From assembly GCF_048771995.1 (NCBI RefSeq), contig NC_133063.1, positions 10,708,063 to 10,772,062 of the forward strand: a stretch of 64,000 bases of DNA, written 5' to 3'. Shown here one piece after another: positions 54,111 through 64,000 of this stretch; position 1 is the stretch's first letter; every line of letters begins with the position of its first letter. This stretch comes from Taeniopygia guttata. Taxonomy: Eukaryota > Chordata > Aves > Passeriformes > Estrildidae. Position numbers and translations under genes: made by a program. The notes beneath the pieces were generated by a model that searched no databases, was not told the origin of the DNA, and saw only the letters and a list, made by a program, of their open reading frames with translations.

Positions 54111-54311
54111 GGCGGCGGCTCCCGCCGGCCCTCAGCCCCGCCTTCCCCTGCGGCCACGCCCCCACTGCGCTCATTGGGCCAGCGCCGGCGGCTGGCCGTG
54201 CCCGCCCGTCTGATTGGCGGTTTCGCATGTCATTGTCCCGCTGGTCCCGCCCACCGCGCTGGCGCGCCCTCGCTGACCCGGGACTCGCGGAGGGATCCGG
54301 GGGGAGGAACC

Positions 54312-54569
54312 ATGGCCGGCTCCGCGCGGGGATCAAGGAAAGGAGACTGTGCTGAAAGCGTCGTCCCGGGAGACGCTGTTGCGGGCAGAATTGCTGAATA
54401 TGAAATCCAAATTAAATATCTGTGTGATTTCTTGGGACGAACTCCTGCAGACTGCACCAGGCTGGGCTGCGTTAGCTTTTCACCAAAGTTTGGAGGTATT
54501 TGGTGCTCCTGGAATCACGGTCCTGCAGAGAGGCAGTTTGACCTGCCAGCCGTTCTGCGCATTTTGTAA
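54312..54569 (+). CDS. Short ORF or first exon, divergent from HINT1, unknown
   Basis: An ATG in good context (AACCATGG) opens an 85-codon frame starting MAGSARGSRKGDCAESVVPG and containing AEYEIQIKYLCDFLGRTPAD. It lies in the HINT1 CpG island on the opposite strand, 202 bp from the HINT1 ATG. A GTATTT donor at 54,496 (after SPKFG) would make it a first coding exon of about 61 residues, with an acceptor still to be found. No family is recognised. The mixed-charge, helix-like middle is more protein-like than typical chance frames, but it could also be the start of a divergent non-coding transcript. Confidence 0.35.
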   Translation: MAGSARGSRKGDCAESVVPGDAVAGRIAEYEIQIKYLCDFLGRTPADCTRLGCVSFSPKFGGIWCSWNHGPAERQFDLPAVLRIL

Positions 54570-54764
54570 CCATGAAACAAACTAATCAATATGGCCAAGC
54601 AATAATTCACAGAGGGCAGCACAAAGTTACACAGCTATACATCTAGTTGTAAATGGTTTTTTAATACATCTACGACATCAGTCATTAAATAGAAGAAATC
54701 AAAAAGCAGGGGTTAAAAACCAACACAAACCTTGAAGAGTAACAACAAAGCTTCATTTTCATGC

Positions 54765-55455
54765 AGTTTAACAAGACCAAGTATGAGGTCCTGGACTGGG
54801 GTCACCCCTGCTGTCAGCACAGGCTGGGAGATTGAGAACAGACCTTGGAAGGCCTTGGAGATGCTCATGGGTGAGAGGCTGGACATGACCCAGCCATGGG
54901 CACTCCCAGCCCAGAAAGCCAAACGTGTCCTGGGCTGCATCCAAAGCATCGTGGGCAGCAGGGGAGGGAGGGGATTCTGCCCCTCTGCTCTGCTTCAAGT
55001 GCTAGTAGCACTGTATTGAGTGGGGGTGAGAGCCCACCTGGAACTCTGCATCAGCTCTGGGGTCCCAGCACAGGGAGGACATGGAACTGCTGGAGCGAGT
55101 CCAGAGGAGGCCACAAAAATGATCAGAGTGACAGAGCACTTTTTCTGTGAGGACAAGTTGAGAGAATTGGAATTGTTCACCCTTGAAAAGACTTCAGAAT
55201 GACCTAATTGCAGCTTTGCAGTACTGAAGGTAGCCTACAAGAAAGATGGGGGAAGATTTTTTTACAGGGGCATGTAGTGACAGAACATGGAGGAATGGCT
55301 TGAAACTGCAAGATTGGAGGTTTAAATTGGATGTGAGTATGGAGCTCTGAGCAACCTGGTCTAGTGAAAGGTGTCCCTGCACATTGTAGGGGCATTGGAA
55401 CTAGATAACCTTTAATGTCCCTTCCAACCCAGACCATTCCAGATTCTATGATTTT
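54765..55455 (+). mobile_element. CR1 LINE, plus orientation, reaching the 3' end
   Basis: Standard CR1 blocks in order: GACCAAGTATGAGGTCCTGG, the GACCCAGCCATGGGCACTCC block, GTGTCCTGGGCTGCATCCAA, GAACTGCTGGAGCGAGTCC, AATGACCTAATTGCAGC, then CCCTTCCAACCCAGACC and ATTCTATGATTTTCT at the end. About 690 bp, moderately diverged. Confidence 0.85.
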
Positions 55456-55459
55456 CTAA

Positions 55460-56630
55460 ACTTTACAAATAAAATAGATTGATTTCCCTGAAGATTTGTC
55501 TAGGAGGATATTAATAGAGACATTTTTATATATTTGACTCTAGACTAAAATGTTACAGGAAAGCATTTTGGAGGGAGGTGGGGAATAAGTACTGCTAAGT
55601 GGCTTAAACCTAATATGGTTTCCGCAGCTGATTACCTGAATGTGTTAGAAAAAGAGCAGAATTTGTCATGTTTCTGGTAGTAACTCTGAAATAGTTTATC
55701 ATTAAATACCCTGGAAAAAAACCTCTGGTAAAGCACATTGGACAATAAATTTTTATTCTCTTCCTTAGATTATGTTCTGGATTTAGATATTTTGACATGT
55801 ATATGTCCTACAGATGGTACTGGAGCTTTATGACAATTAAAAGAAGTACTTCAAGGACAAATTTCTTTGCATTATATTGTTGTCTAACCAAGGTTATCCA
55901 GCAAATATATGATTAATTGGGGCAAACGCTGCTGTGGAGTTAGTTAGAAAGTATATTTCTATGTTAAGAGAAGACATAAAGAGACAAGTTTAGAAGTTTC
56001 TCTAAAAAGCAAAAACATCTTTTTTCATATAGTTAACTTCAGCATATATTTTTGTCTCATCGTGTAAACAGCAACTTTTATATTATTTTGAATAAAACAC
56101 TGAATTAATTAGATCCTCTTTTCAAAGGGTCTTATTCATTCATTCATTCACATCTGCAATAATGATTTATGGAAATAAATTATAAATAAACATCACTTCT
56201 GCTAAGAGATCAAGTTTCTTTAAGTGTTACATAGTAAAAATAAGTATTTAATAGATGCTTACAATTAAGTATTAATAATAAAAATATTAAAATTATTGAG
56301 TAAAAGTTTAGTGTTCCCATATTTCAATTAGCTTACAATGTAATTGCAGTTAAACAATTAAATGGGCTGTATTGAAGCTAGAGGTGTAATGAGCAGTAAA
56401 GCTGATTACACAGAAAATCCTTATGCTGCCTTTAGCGAATGCTGAACGATGTGTTAGTGAACTAGAAGCTTGTTTGGTTTTCAAGAGAATGGCAATTCAG
56501 GTTTATAGATGTGGCCATGATGTGGCCAGGCCAAGGCTGGGTTGGTCAGGGTGCGAGTAAGGCAAGCCAGGGCTGTGGGGAACTTGGTGTGAGCAGCCAA
56601 GAAAGTAACCTGACTAGAGAGGAGAAATGA
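55460..56630. other. AT-rich intergenic region, nothing recognised
   Basis: No coding or RNA gene recognised. A short CATT tandem (TCATTCATTCATTCA) occurs near 56,140. Confidence 0.55.
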
Positions 56631-56643
56631 CTGAACAAAAAAG

Positions 56644-56675
<32 letters not shown>
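56644..56675. repeat. Poly(A) run, 32 bases
   Basis: Uninterrupted A run. No retrocopy with target-site duplications was recognised next to it, so its origin is unclear. Confidence 0.85.
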
Positions 56676-56676
<1 letters not shown>

Positions 56677-56871
56677 CCTGATGGATAACACCAGCAGAAA
56701 AAAAAAGCCAGCTTGGCAGCTGTGATCCTGTGAACCAAAAGTGTCCTTGAAAAGCACATCCTTTTCTAAGTGCAGTTGAATACCTAGAAACTGGAGAGGT
56801 CCTGACATAGTACTGATAAGCACAGAAACAAGGAATTGTAACTTTTCTTCTGAAGTGGTGAAAAAATAGTC

Positions 56872-57039
56872 ATGGGAAAGAAGGTGGCGCCCCAGATAAG
56901 GAAGGATTCCAAACTGCTGTTGGCTGATCTAACTGCAAGAGCAAGGAAACAGTCTGGCAAAATAAAAACTGATTTGAAGAAGCAGCAAATATCATCATTT
57001 ATTGGCCATTCTAGGTATCTCACAGAAACTGATGTGTAA
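56872..57039 (+). CDS. Short basic ORF of 55 codons, doubtful
   Basis: ATG to TAA frame reading MGKKVAPQIRKDSKLLLADL near its start and KKQQISSFIGHSRYL near its end, lysine-rich throughout. It ends exactly where an ERVL-like LTR appears to begin, so it may be part of that fossil or of unrelated flanking DNA. No splice sites or known family support a host gene. Recorded because its composition is unlike the surrounding AT-rich sequence. Confidence 0.2.
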   Translation: MGKKVAPQIRKDSKLLLADLTARARKQSGKIKTDLKKQQISSFIGHSRYLTETDV

Positions 57040-57655
57040 AAAATGCATATTTTATGGTTGGCTTTTTGCGAATGTTACAATGAATATTATATGTGTAATG
57101 TTAGAAAGTTATGCTATGTTAATTCTCTAAAGTAGTGTGTTAAATATAGTTTAAGATTACAACATAATGTTAAAATAGAAACTCTGTGATATAGAATTTG
57201 TTACAAGCTCAAGCGGGAAGATGAGATAATCAAGAAACTCTTCACACAGAGATGTCAGTGCAGGGGGCCCATAAAAAGTTACTGCCTCCTTATCAGAAAA
57301 GACAAACATTCTTCCACCTTCTCTCCATCTTTTTGGAACCACCAGGATTAAGGAGAAGAAGTTGACAAAAACCAGAAAAGTTCTTAATTTGCAAGGAATT
57401 TATGTATCATGTATGAGATATATGAATATGCAATAGGCTGTTGCTTTTAAGGTTATTCCTTTGTTCACAAGGCATGCTTTTCGTGACTTAGTGTCCAAGA
57501 GCATCCTGACGTCTGTATTTCTTTGCTTTTTATTGTCTTGTAATTGTCCTAACTCTAAATTTTATTACTCTAAATGTATTACTATTTTTATAATTATTTT
57601 ATTATTATTAAACTTTTAGAAATTTTAAAAAACAAGTGACTGGCGTTTATTACTA
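57033..57655 (+). mobile_element. ERVL-like solo LTR
   Basis: The sequence from about TGTGTAAAAAATGCATATTT to ACAAGTGACTGGCGTTTATT, with GAATATGCAATAGGCTGTTG and TTTATTGTCTTGTAATTGTC in between, matches my recollection of AT-rich ERVL-type LTRs common in songbirds. It is in plus orientation, about 620 bp, with no retroviral body recognised beside it. Ends are approximate, and no target-site duplication was confirmed. A fossil. Confidence 0.5.
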
Positions 57656-58330
57656 TAATAGCCAAGAAGGCCCATGGGGTCCTGGGGTGCATTAGGAAGA
57701 GCATTGCCTGCAGGTTGAGGGAGGTGATTCTGTCCCTCTGCTCAGCCCTGGTGAGGCACATCTGGAGTGCTGTGTCCAGTTCTGGCTCCTCAGGACAAGG
57801 AGAGACATGGAGCTCCTGGAGTGGTCCAGCGGAGGCAGCAAAGATGGGACTGGAGCATCTTTCGAGGAGAGGCTGTGGGAGCTGGGCCTCTAAAGAATAG
57901 TTAAAGCCACGTATGGAAAATGGGACAAAATGCAAAATAAGTTAATCTGTTAGTGGACTATGTTAGAGTAAATGACCCTTTATTTATCGCCTTTGGGGAA
58001 CCTCATCAATGTATCTTCAGAGTATCTGAAGGAAAAGCGTCAGAGGAAGGAGCCAGGCTCTTCTCAGTGATGCCCAGCAACAGGACGAGGGGCAGTGGGC
58101 AGAAAGCGATGCACAGGAAGTTTCTGTGAACACGAGGAAGAAATTCTGAACTTGTTCACTGTGCGGGCGAGCAGGCACAGGAGCAGATTGTCCAGGAAAG
58201 AGGTGAAGTCTTCCCACTGGGGATGGAACTGCCTGGATACAGTCGTGTGCCATGTGCTTTGGGCAGGGACGTTGGGCCAGATGCGCCACTGTGGTCCGTT
58301 CCAGGCTGAGCTGGAATTCCCTGCCGTGAG
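57655..58330 (+). mobile_element. CR1 LINE, plus orientation, interrupted
   Basis: CR1 blocks AAGGCCCATGGGGTCCTGGG, the GAGGCACATCTGGAGTGCTG block and GCTGTGGGAGCTGGGCCTCT (57,661-57,893) are followed by about 120 bp of other sequence. The element then seems to resume with GGCTCTTCTCAGTGATGCCC near 58,050. It borders directly on the LYRM7 CpG island. Confidence 0.65.
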
Positions 58331-58516
58331 CCCGTGAAAGCCGCGCCAGCCCCGGCGGTGGCGGCGGCGGGGCGGCGGAACTCAGGCTGCCCGGAACGGC
58401 GGCGGGCGGCCCCCGGGGGGGGGGACAGCATTGGCGGCGGCACCGGCGGCAGAGCGGGAGGGTGCGGCTCGTCCCTGAGAGGCACTTCCGGTGCGGCACT
58501 TCCGGCGGCGGAAGCC
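58330..58516 (+). promoter_or_regulatory. LYRM7: LYRM7 CpG-island promoter with paired ETS/GABP-type sites
   Basis: A CpG-dense stretch ends at the LYRM7 ATG. Two identical ACTTCCGG motifs lie at 58,484-58,491 and 58,498-58,505, only 14 bp apart start to start, just upstream of the ATG. This is the ETS/GABP (NRF-2) core common in promoters of nuclear genes for mitochondrial proteins, which fits LYRM7. No TATA box. Confidence 0.6.
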
Positions 58517-61500
58517 ATGGGGAGTCGCGGGCAGGCGAGTGACACACACACATAAACACATATAGACACACATATAAACACATATAAACACACATGCACA
58601 CGCATACACACGTATTCTGTCCGTGCTTCGGCGGGGGGGGTGGGGGTCGCAGCTTTGTAGCTTTTGTAGAGCCACAAGACACAGACTTTCAGGATAAGAA
58701 GGATAAAAAACTAGGTAAAAGAAAGTAGCGGTTTGCACGGAAAGGCCGTTGCGGGAAAAGGAAGCGAGAAGATGTGATAGGCAGATTAAAATGCATGAAG
58801 AGCACGTCTCGTGAGGGTAAGATAGGGAAGAACATGGAGCTAAGAATTAATAAGGCCTTTCATTGCTCGGGTGTAATTTCCCTGGTTTTGGTGTACAGTC
58901 AGCAGGTATTGGCGGGGCTCTCTGTGAAAGCAAGCGGCTGTACAGGTCAGAGGTGTCTGCATTAATGCATCTTGATCAAAACCATCTCATACAGCTTTTC
59001 ACCACTGTGGCTGATGTGGTCAAAAGTTTCCTGAGCTCTGCCAGGCTGTGGCCACTTCCCTGGTCACCCTCAGGGTGAAGAATCTTCCCCTGAGTGGCCT
59101 CAGTGTCCCCTGACACAACTTCGGGCCATTGGCTTGAATCCTGTCACGGTACCAGACAGAAGATTGGTGCTTGCTCCTCCTCCTCTCCTTGTGAGGAAGC
59201 TGTAGGCTGCTGTAAGGGTAGGAGGATGCCTGGAAATGGCTCATCAAATTGTCCAAAATAACAGTAAACTTAAAGTTTTGCCATACATGTGTGTTTAACA
59301 TAAAACCACTTGTAATATTACTTTGCTATTTGCAAAGATGCCAAATACACTGTGGGGTAGAAAATGTTTAGGATATTAAAATACCTGCAAAACTTTTGTT
59401 GTGTTTTAATTCTGTGAGTTTACTTTCCACAGGTTCATCCACCTAGGGAATGGTGCAGTTAAAGGCAATGTGGCTCTGTTAATTTCTGGGTTACAGCCCT
59501 CTGTTTCTTCTATGTCCTTCTGAAAAATATTTGGAATACTAATTGTGAGAGAACAATTTGAGATTATTATGAAGTGCCTAGAATTGTGCCCTCTAGAGAT
59601 GCCAAAATGGTTGGAAGTACTTGAAGGAGCTTCAAAAGGCATGTTGTTATCAAGATTATGTTTTTCTGGTGCTTGTCAGAGACTCTTTTTAGTCTGGCAA
59701 ACACCAAAAAAGTCTCATAAGGGTTTGAGTATTTCTGTGATTCATTGCAGTCTGTATGAATGATCAAAACCACAAGACTGTGAGCTGTGATTCTCCAGGG
59801 GTTTGCTTTTCATACGTGTTCAGGGGTGTCTTCTGTACATTGTAAATCCTAGCTTTGAGTGTTTGCTTTTACTGAAGTGTTAATTTCCTGACCTGGCAGT
59901 TGCATTTAAGGGAAGGACTTTGCATTGGTTCTGCTGCTCTACTTGTAGAAGATTTTTATGTAAGCATACTTCAGCTGTTTCTTTTTCTGTCTTCTTTCAA
60001 AAGCTAGAGAATATGCACTGTTGTAACCTTGATAATTCCTTCAGGTAACTTGGCTTTTAGAGTTATTCCTGTTCTGTTGGGTGTATTTAACATTGGCACA
60101 ATAAATAATGCTTGTGTCCATGTAGTTTCAGGATTGTATTCCCATCCTGCCAAATAATTATTTAGGATTGTGGTGCCAGCATCTCTTAGAGCAATTTGAA
60201 ATACCTAGACCTGTCTAAGATTTTGATGACATCACATCTGCTTTGGCTGTGAGTGTTTTAATCAGGAATTTAAGTAAAGCCTCTTAGATATTGATTCTGT
60301 ATCAAATTCTTTACTGAATGGAAGGAACAAGAAATTTCAACCAAAACATTTTCATTTTAACTAACACTCCTGCTAGCAAATAAGTTAATTATACTGATGT
60401 TGTATTGGCAGGTTTTGAAGCTTTTCAAGTTGTTACACAGAACACGGCAAGAAGTTTTTAAAAATGATCACAAAGCCCTCGAAGGTGAGATACTTGTTTT
60501 GTGGGGTGTGTGCTTACCTATATTTTGTGGAACTTTCTTCTTGGAGTACAGAGAAGGATAATTCTTAACATAATCTTTCTTCAAGTTACTCCCATAATTT
60601 TCAAGTAATAATTGGGAAAACTTTTGTGTCCCTAACCAGATATCCTTTAATTTGAAACAGAAAAATGGTTCTTAGATTCAAGCACCCACATATTTTGGAA
60701 TAGTAACATTTCTTTTTCAAATGTTCCTGATCTTCCTGGGAGATATATGTCTTTTGTTTTTTTAACTTCTCTTCAGTCCAGCCACAGCATGGTTAGCTGT
60801 ACTAATTAATTCTCTATGTATGATTTTTCCTCAAGAAATTAATCCTGATTTTTTAGTACCTTGTGTATGCAGTACAGAATGCTAAATTGGGAATCTTATT
60901 TTATTTGAATACCAGTCAACTTAAAATGTGACATCATGTGAGTTACGTGGAGATCTTACATTGAAATACTTTGATCAGAGTGCCCCAGGAACGTGCCATA
61001 AAGAGCTTAAGATTCTTAACTTTGGGGCAGTGACAAATTCAAAATAAAATTTTTGTTCATACTTTGGTTTTTTGTTTACTTTATTTAGCTGCAAGACAAA
61101 AGATAAATGAAGAATTCAGAAATAACCAAGACGAGACATCTGAAGAGAAGATTAATGAGGTATTTTATTGCTTTCTCTTGCTTGTAAGAATATTTAGAAA
61201 TTTGGTTTTTACTTAAAGGATCTCTAAACCACTGTACACACATTGAGACATCATGAAAGCTGGATTGGTTTAGAAAGACTTCTACATGGATCTTTGTTTA
61301 TAAACATATAATGTATTAATACTGTCTTACAATGGTATTAATACTGTCTTACAGAATTTTGTACATACAAAAATACATAAGTAGAAAGTGTGTTCTGATA
61401 GTTTAGTGTGATTATTTTGAAGTTTATAATAAAAGTATATGAGAAAAATGTTTAAAGTTGCAATTGTTATGTAAATAGTTTATGCTTTGCTCATACTACC

Positions 61501-63627
61501 TATCTGCAGTGTGGTCACTTAAATTTACCTGCTACCTGTTTAGGTAAACAGAAACAAACAGGGAAATTACTCTGCTCAGTTACTAACAGAACACAAATGA
61601 CTCGGCATCTTTGTGGGAGGCAAAAAACAGCAAAATTATTAGGATTAATTGTAGTATAGTATAGTTGTAGTATATATTAATTATAATACAGGGATTTTTT
61701 GCTTCTTCTTTCCTCATCACACATTAAAAGTAAAGCATTCTGTTAATTCACTAAGTTCGTTACCTTAGCATAATTGTTGCCTTAACACTTTTTGCTGAGT
61801 CATTTTTTTTCTGAAAGTTACTGTGAACTGAAACAGAGCTTCTGTATTTTAGATAATTTTAGTTATTAACATCTCTACAGAGTGATCAATTTAGTGCTTG
61901 TCATTCAGCCTTTTGTCAGAGTGTATTTACATTGTCACAGGCACTGGTTGGAAGAAAGTGCCTACGTCTGTCCCTTGAAGAAATAAAATTAAAACATTTC
62001 CTTACATCAGCCACTGAACAGTAATGTAAATAGTTCTGACAATAGTTCCTAAATTTAGCCTCCTGTAATAATACTCATTGCTTGTGTTACTACTGTCTGA
62101 TCAGCTAAGTTATGTGTTCAGGGTTGGTTTTTTTAATAGATGTACAGGAAAACTATTTGCTGCAATTCTGAAATCTCTATTTGTTTTCTAGGCAACCTGC
62201 AAATTTCAAATATGTGACTTTTTAATATGGATTAGTTGATACTTGATTAACTGTGTCAGTGAAAGGAATACTAGACTTCCATTCCAGCTACACACTCCTA
62301 GAACATCACAGATGTTTATTACATGTATGCACTAATTAGACTTGGTTGCAGAGGCACTGAATGAAGTTTTATATAAGACTTCAGGAAGTTTGAGCACTTG
62401 CTTGCATTAATGTGGTGCTGTTAGTGTTCTGCTTTGGACAGAACTAAAAATGGAGTATTGACCAGCCAGAATAGAAAACTACAGTGCATTCTAACATGAC
62501 AACAAGTACTTGTATCTGTACGTACTTGTATGTGTCAAGCTTGTGGTGACATAAGGAGATCAGGTATGAGAATGAGAAATACGATAGCTGAAACTAATGC
62601 ACCTGTGATTTGTCTTGCTATGTGAAGTGTCAGACAAACGAGCAGAATTCCCTTAAGGTCAACCTGAAGAGGAAGCTGTGCTTCAGGAGCATGCAGCCTG
62701 GGTGCTAATGTGCCTTCAGCAGGAGGATCTGGAGGGTACCTGCTTGAAGCCCTTAAAAGGGAGGAGCATGAGAAGTGCCGTGTAGATGGCAAGCATTGAG
62801 CTCTAGCCTTTGCAAAGATCCACTTCTGTTGGTACGTGCCTCTTCCTAGTGTGAGCGTGTCTCCTGAAACGTCTCACTTGAGCAATTCCATTTATTTCTG
62901 ATACAGGTATCATGCAAACAAGTATTAGACTTCTCTTAATGGCTTAGCAAAGCTAGCAAGGGTGCTGCAGTTTATCCTCTTAGTGAGAGAAGGAATTCCA
63001 GGCCTTTTGCCAAATACTAATACTTTGGGTAGTCTGTAGGTAGTGCCTTGTTTTTCTGCACAGTTCTACTATGAAACCTCAGTATGTTTAATTCATGTCT
63101 TATTTTGCCCTTGTTTTTGTCTCCTTATTTCAGGAGCAGTAGTGTTGAAAGAATGAGATTGCAATTTCACTATGAGAAGTCAAAGGTTATTGAGGTGTGA
63201 GTGAGTGTCTTTGATCATTGAAAACTAGTTAATTAGTTTTATAGTTGCATTTCAACTTACTCATTTGCAGTTTTAATTTGGTGCGTAGATGTATATACTC
63301 GGGTATGTTACTGAGCCAGTGTTTCCTTCACTATGTGCTCCATGTCAAGGTCACTTACATGTCAATCTGTAAATTATAACAGGATCCCCAAGGCAAAAGT
63401 AATGTATACATAGTACATAAGTAACTGAGTAGTATAACAGAATGACTTTATTATTTTAATAGTTGTCTAGTATGGAAAATAGCTTCAGAAATAGTCACGT
63501 GTAATTTAAATTTCTCTTGTTTCTCTCTTCTTACTCTTTTACTAGCTTCTTAAAATAGCTTCAGATGTTGAAGTGATTCTCAGAACTTCTGTTATTCAGG
63601 CGGTTCACACAGATTCTGACAAAATAG
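58517..63627 (+). CDS. LYRM7: LYRM7 (MZM1-like), complex III Rieske assembly factor; last exon beyond window
   Basis: Four coding exons on the plus strand: 58517-58534 (ATG), 60412-60484, 61089-61159 and 63546-63627; phases 0, 1, 0, then 1 at the right edge. The protein reads MGSRGQ, VLKLFKLLHRTRQEVFKND, AARQKINEEFRNNQ, then LLKIASDVEVILRTSVIQAV and HTDSDKI. It aligns residue by residue with human LYRM7 ([20 protein letters not shown] and so on). LYRM7 is a mitochondrial-matrix LYR-motif protein that stabilises the Rieske iron-sulfur protein UQCRFS1 before its insertion into complex III. The last exon, about 25-30 residues in human, lies outside the window. The first intron starts GCGAGT after CAG, so it seems to use a GC-AG border; the other introns are GT-AG. 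HINT1-LYRM7 adjacency is conserved with human. Confidence 0.93.
58541..58617. repeat. Degenerate (CA)n microsatellite
   Basis: CACACACACATAAACACATA-type run right after the first LYRM7 exon, at the start of intron 1. Confidence 0.85.
59030..59225 (-). mobile_element. CR1 LINE fragment in LYRM7 intron 1
   Basis: The reverse complement of a CR1 3' part: CCAGGCTGTGGCCACTTCCC, CAGGGTGAAGAATCTTCCCC and CTTGAATCCTGTCACGGTACC. About 200 bp, diverged. Confidence 0.6.
59230..63540. other. LYRM7 introns 1-3, no further gene recognised
   Basis: Outside the listed exons, the intron sequence is AT-rich. The frame at 62,535-62,792 (minus) has no family resemblance. No clear repeat was recognised by eye. 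Confidence 0.55.
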
Positions 63628-64000
63628 GTGAGTAAGCCTGCATGCTAGAAGGATACTTATATTTATGTTACAGTTTAGTAAATAAATATAGAATGTTAAA
63701 ATAAGGAAAGAAATAGTGAGGCAAATAGCCTGTCTGTTATTCTCTGGCAAAATTCGTAATGTAAGCTATTCATTAATGTTACTGCCTAGGATGGATGGAG
63801 GTTTCAAAGGCACAAAGTTTCCATACAAATGTTTTGAAGTACGGAGGCTGGTAGAAAAGACTACCTTGAATGCCTTTAACTAGCTATAACTATTAGGAAG
63901 GTCAGCAATTAGATAGCTGGTCCACATGCACTTACAGGCTAGTCAGTCAGCATATGTCTAAAGGCAGTAGCCATTGTACCTATCTGTAGGTGCTTGCTCT

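Noticed and set aside
58017-58682. 221-codon minus-strand frame
   Set aside because: It crosses the CR1 copy, the LYRM7 CpG island and the (CA)n repeat; the apparent Cys/Val/Tyr-rich stretch is a translated microsatellite.

Overview
The window is avian nuclear DNA, most likely from a songbird Z chromosome. The evidence is HINT1 with its full HIT motif next to LYRM7, an order known from bird Z and human 5q31, together with many CR1 LINE pieces, LTR fossils, and a PAK-like kinase of the kind I recall as multi-copy in songbirds. The species cannot be named from sequence alone.

1-24.4 kb is a relatively GC-rich, duplicated block. Its core is a chain of 19 exons on the minus strand. Ten exons (19,774 down to 12,657) encode a basic leader and then a coiled coil resembling CEP250/rootletin. 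Nine more (12,080 down to 3,670) encode a PAK-type kinase with glycine loop, [15 protein letters not shown] and APE motifs and a stop codon. Every splice junction has a usable acceptor and donor, all phases agree, and the total is 2,217 bp (738 codons plus stop) with no internal stop. This suggests one chimeric coiled-coil/PAK gene, though two neighbouring genes are not excluded. Around it lie a partial direct copy of exons 8 and 11 (1.65-2.86 kb), an inverted copy of the 5' end with a decayed first exon (23.5-24.2 kb), a CpG island between the two head-to-head 5' ends, a degenerate minisatellite of about 48 bp and an orphan coiled-coil exon at 22.8 kb. A retroviral LTR fossil is cut by the left edge.

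24.4-50.2 kb is AT-rich and shows no convincing gene. It holds old CR1 copies, a possible LTR-derived repeat, one solo LTR (46.3-47.0 kb), a small GC-rich island at 38.5 kb and two striking hairpins (29.9 and 38.8 kb).

50.2-64 kb carries HINT1 on the minus strand (three exons, 126 aa, intact) and the first four coding exons of LYRM7 on the plus strand, running off the right edge. A short divergent ORF of unknown identity starts 200 bp from the HINT1 start codon. CR1 pieces and an ERVL-like LTR lie between the two genes. LYRM7 has its own CpG island with paired ETS-type motifs, and its first intron appears to use a GC donor.
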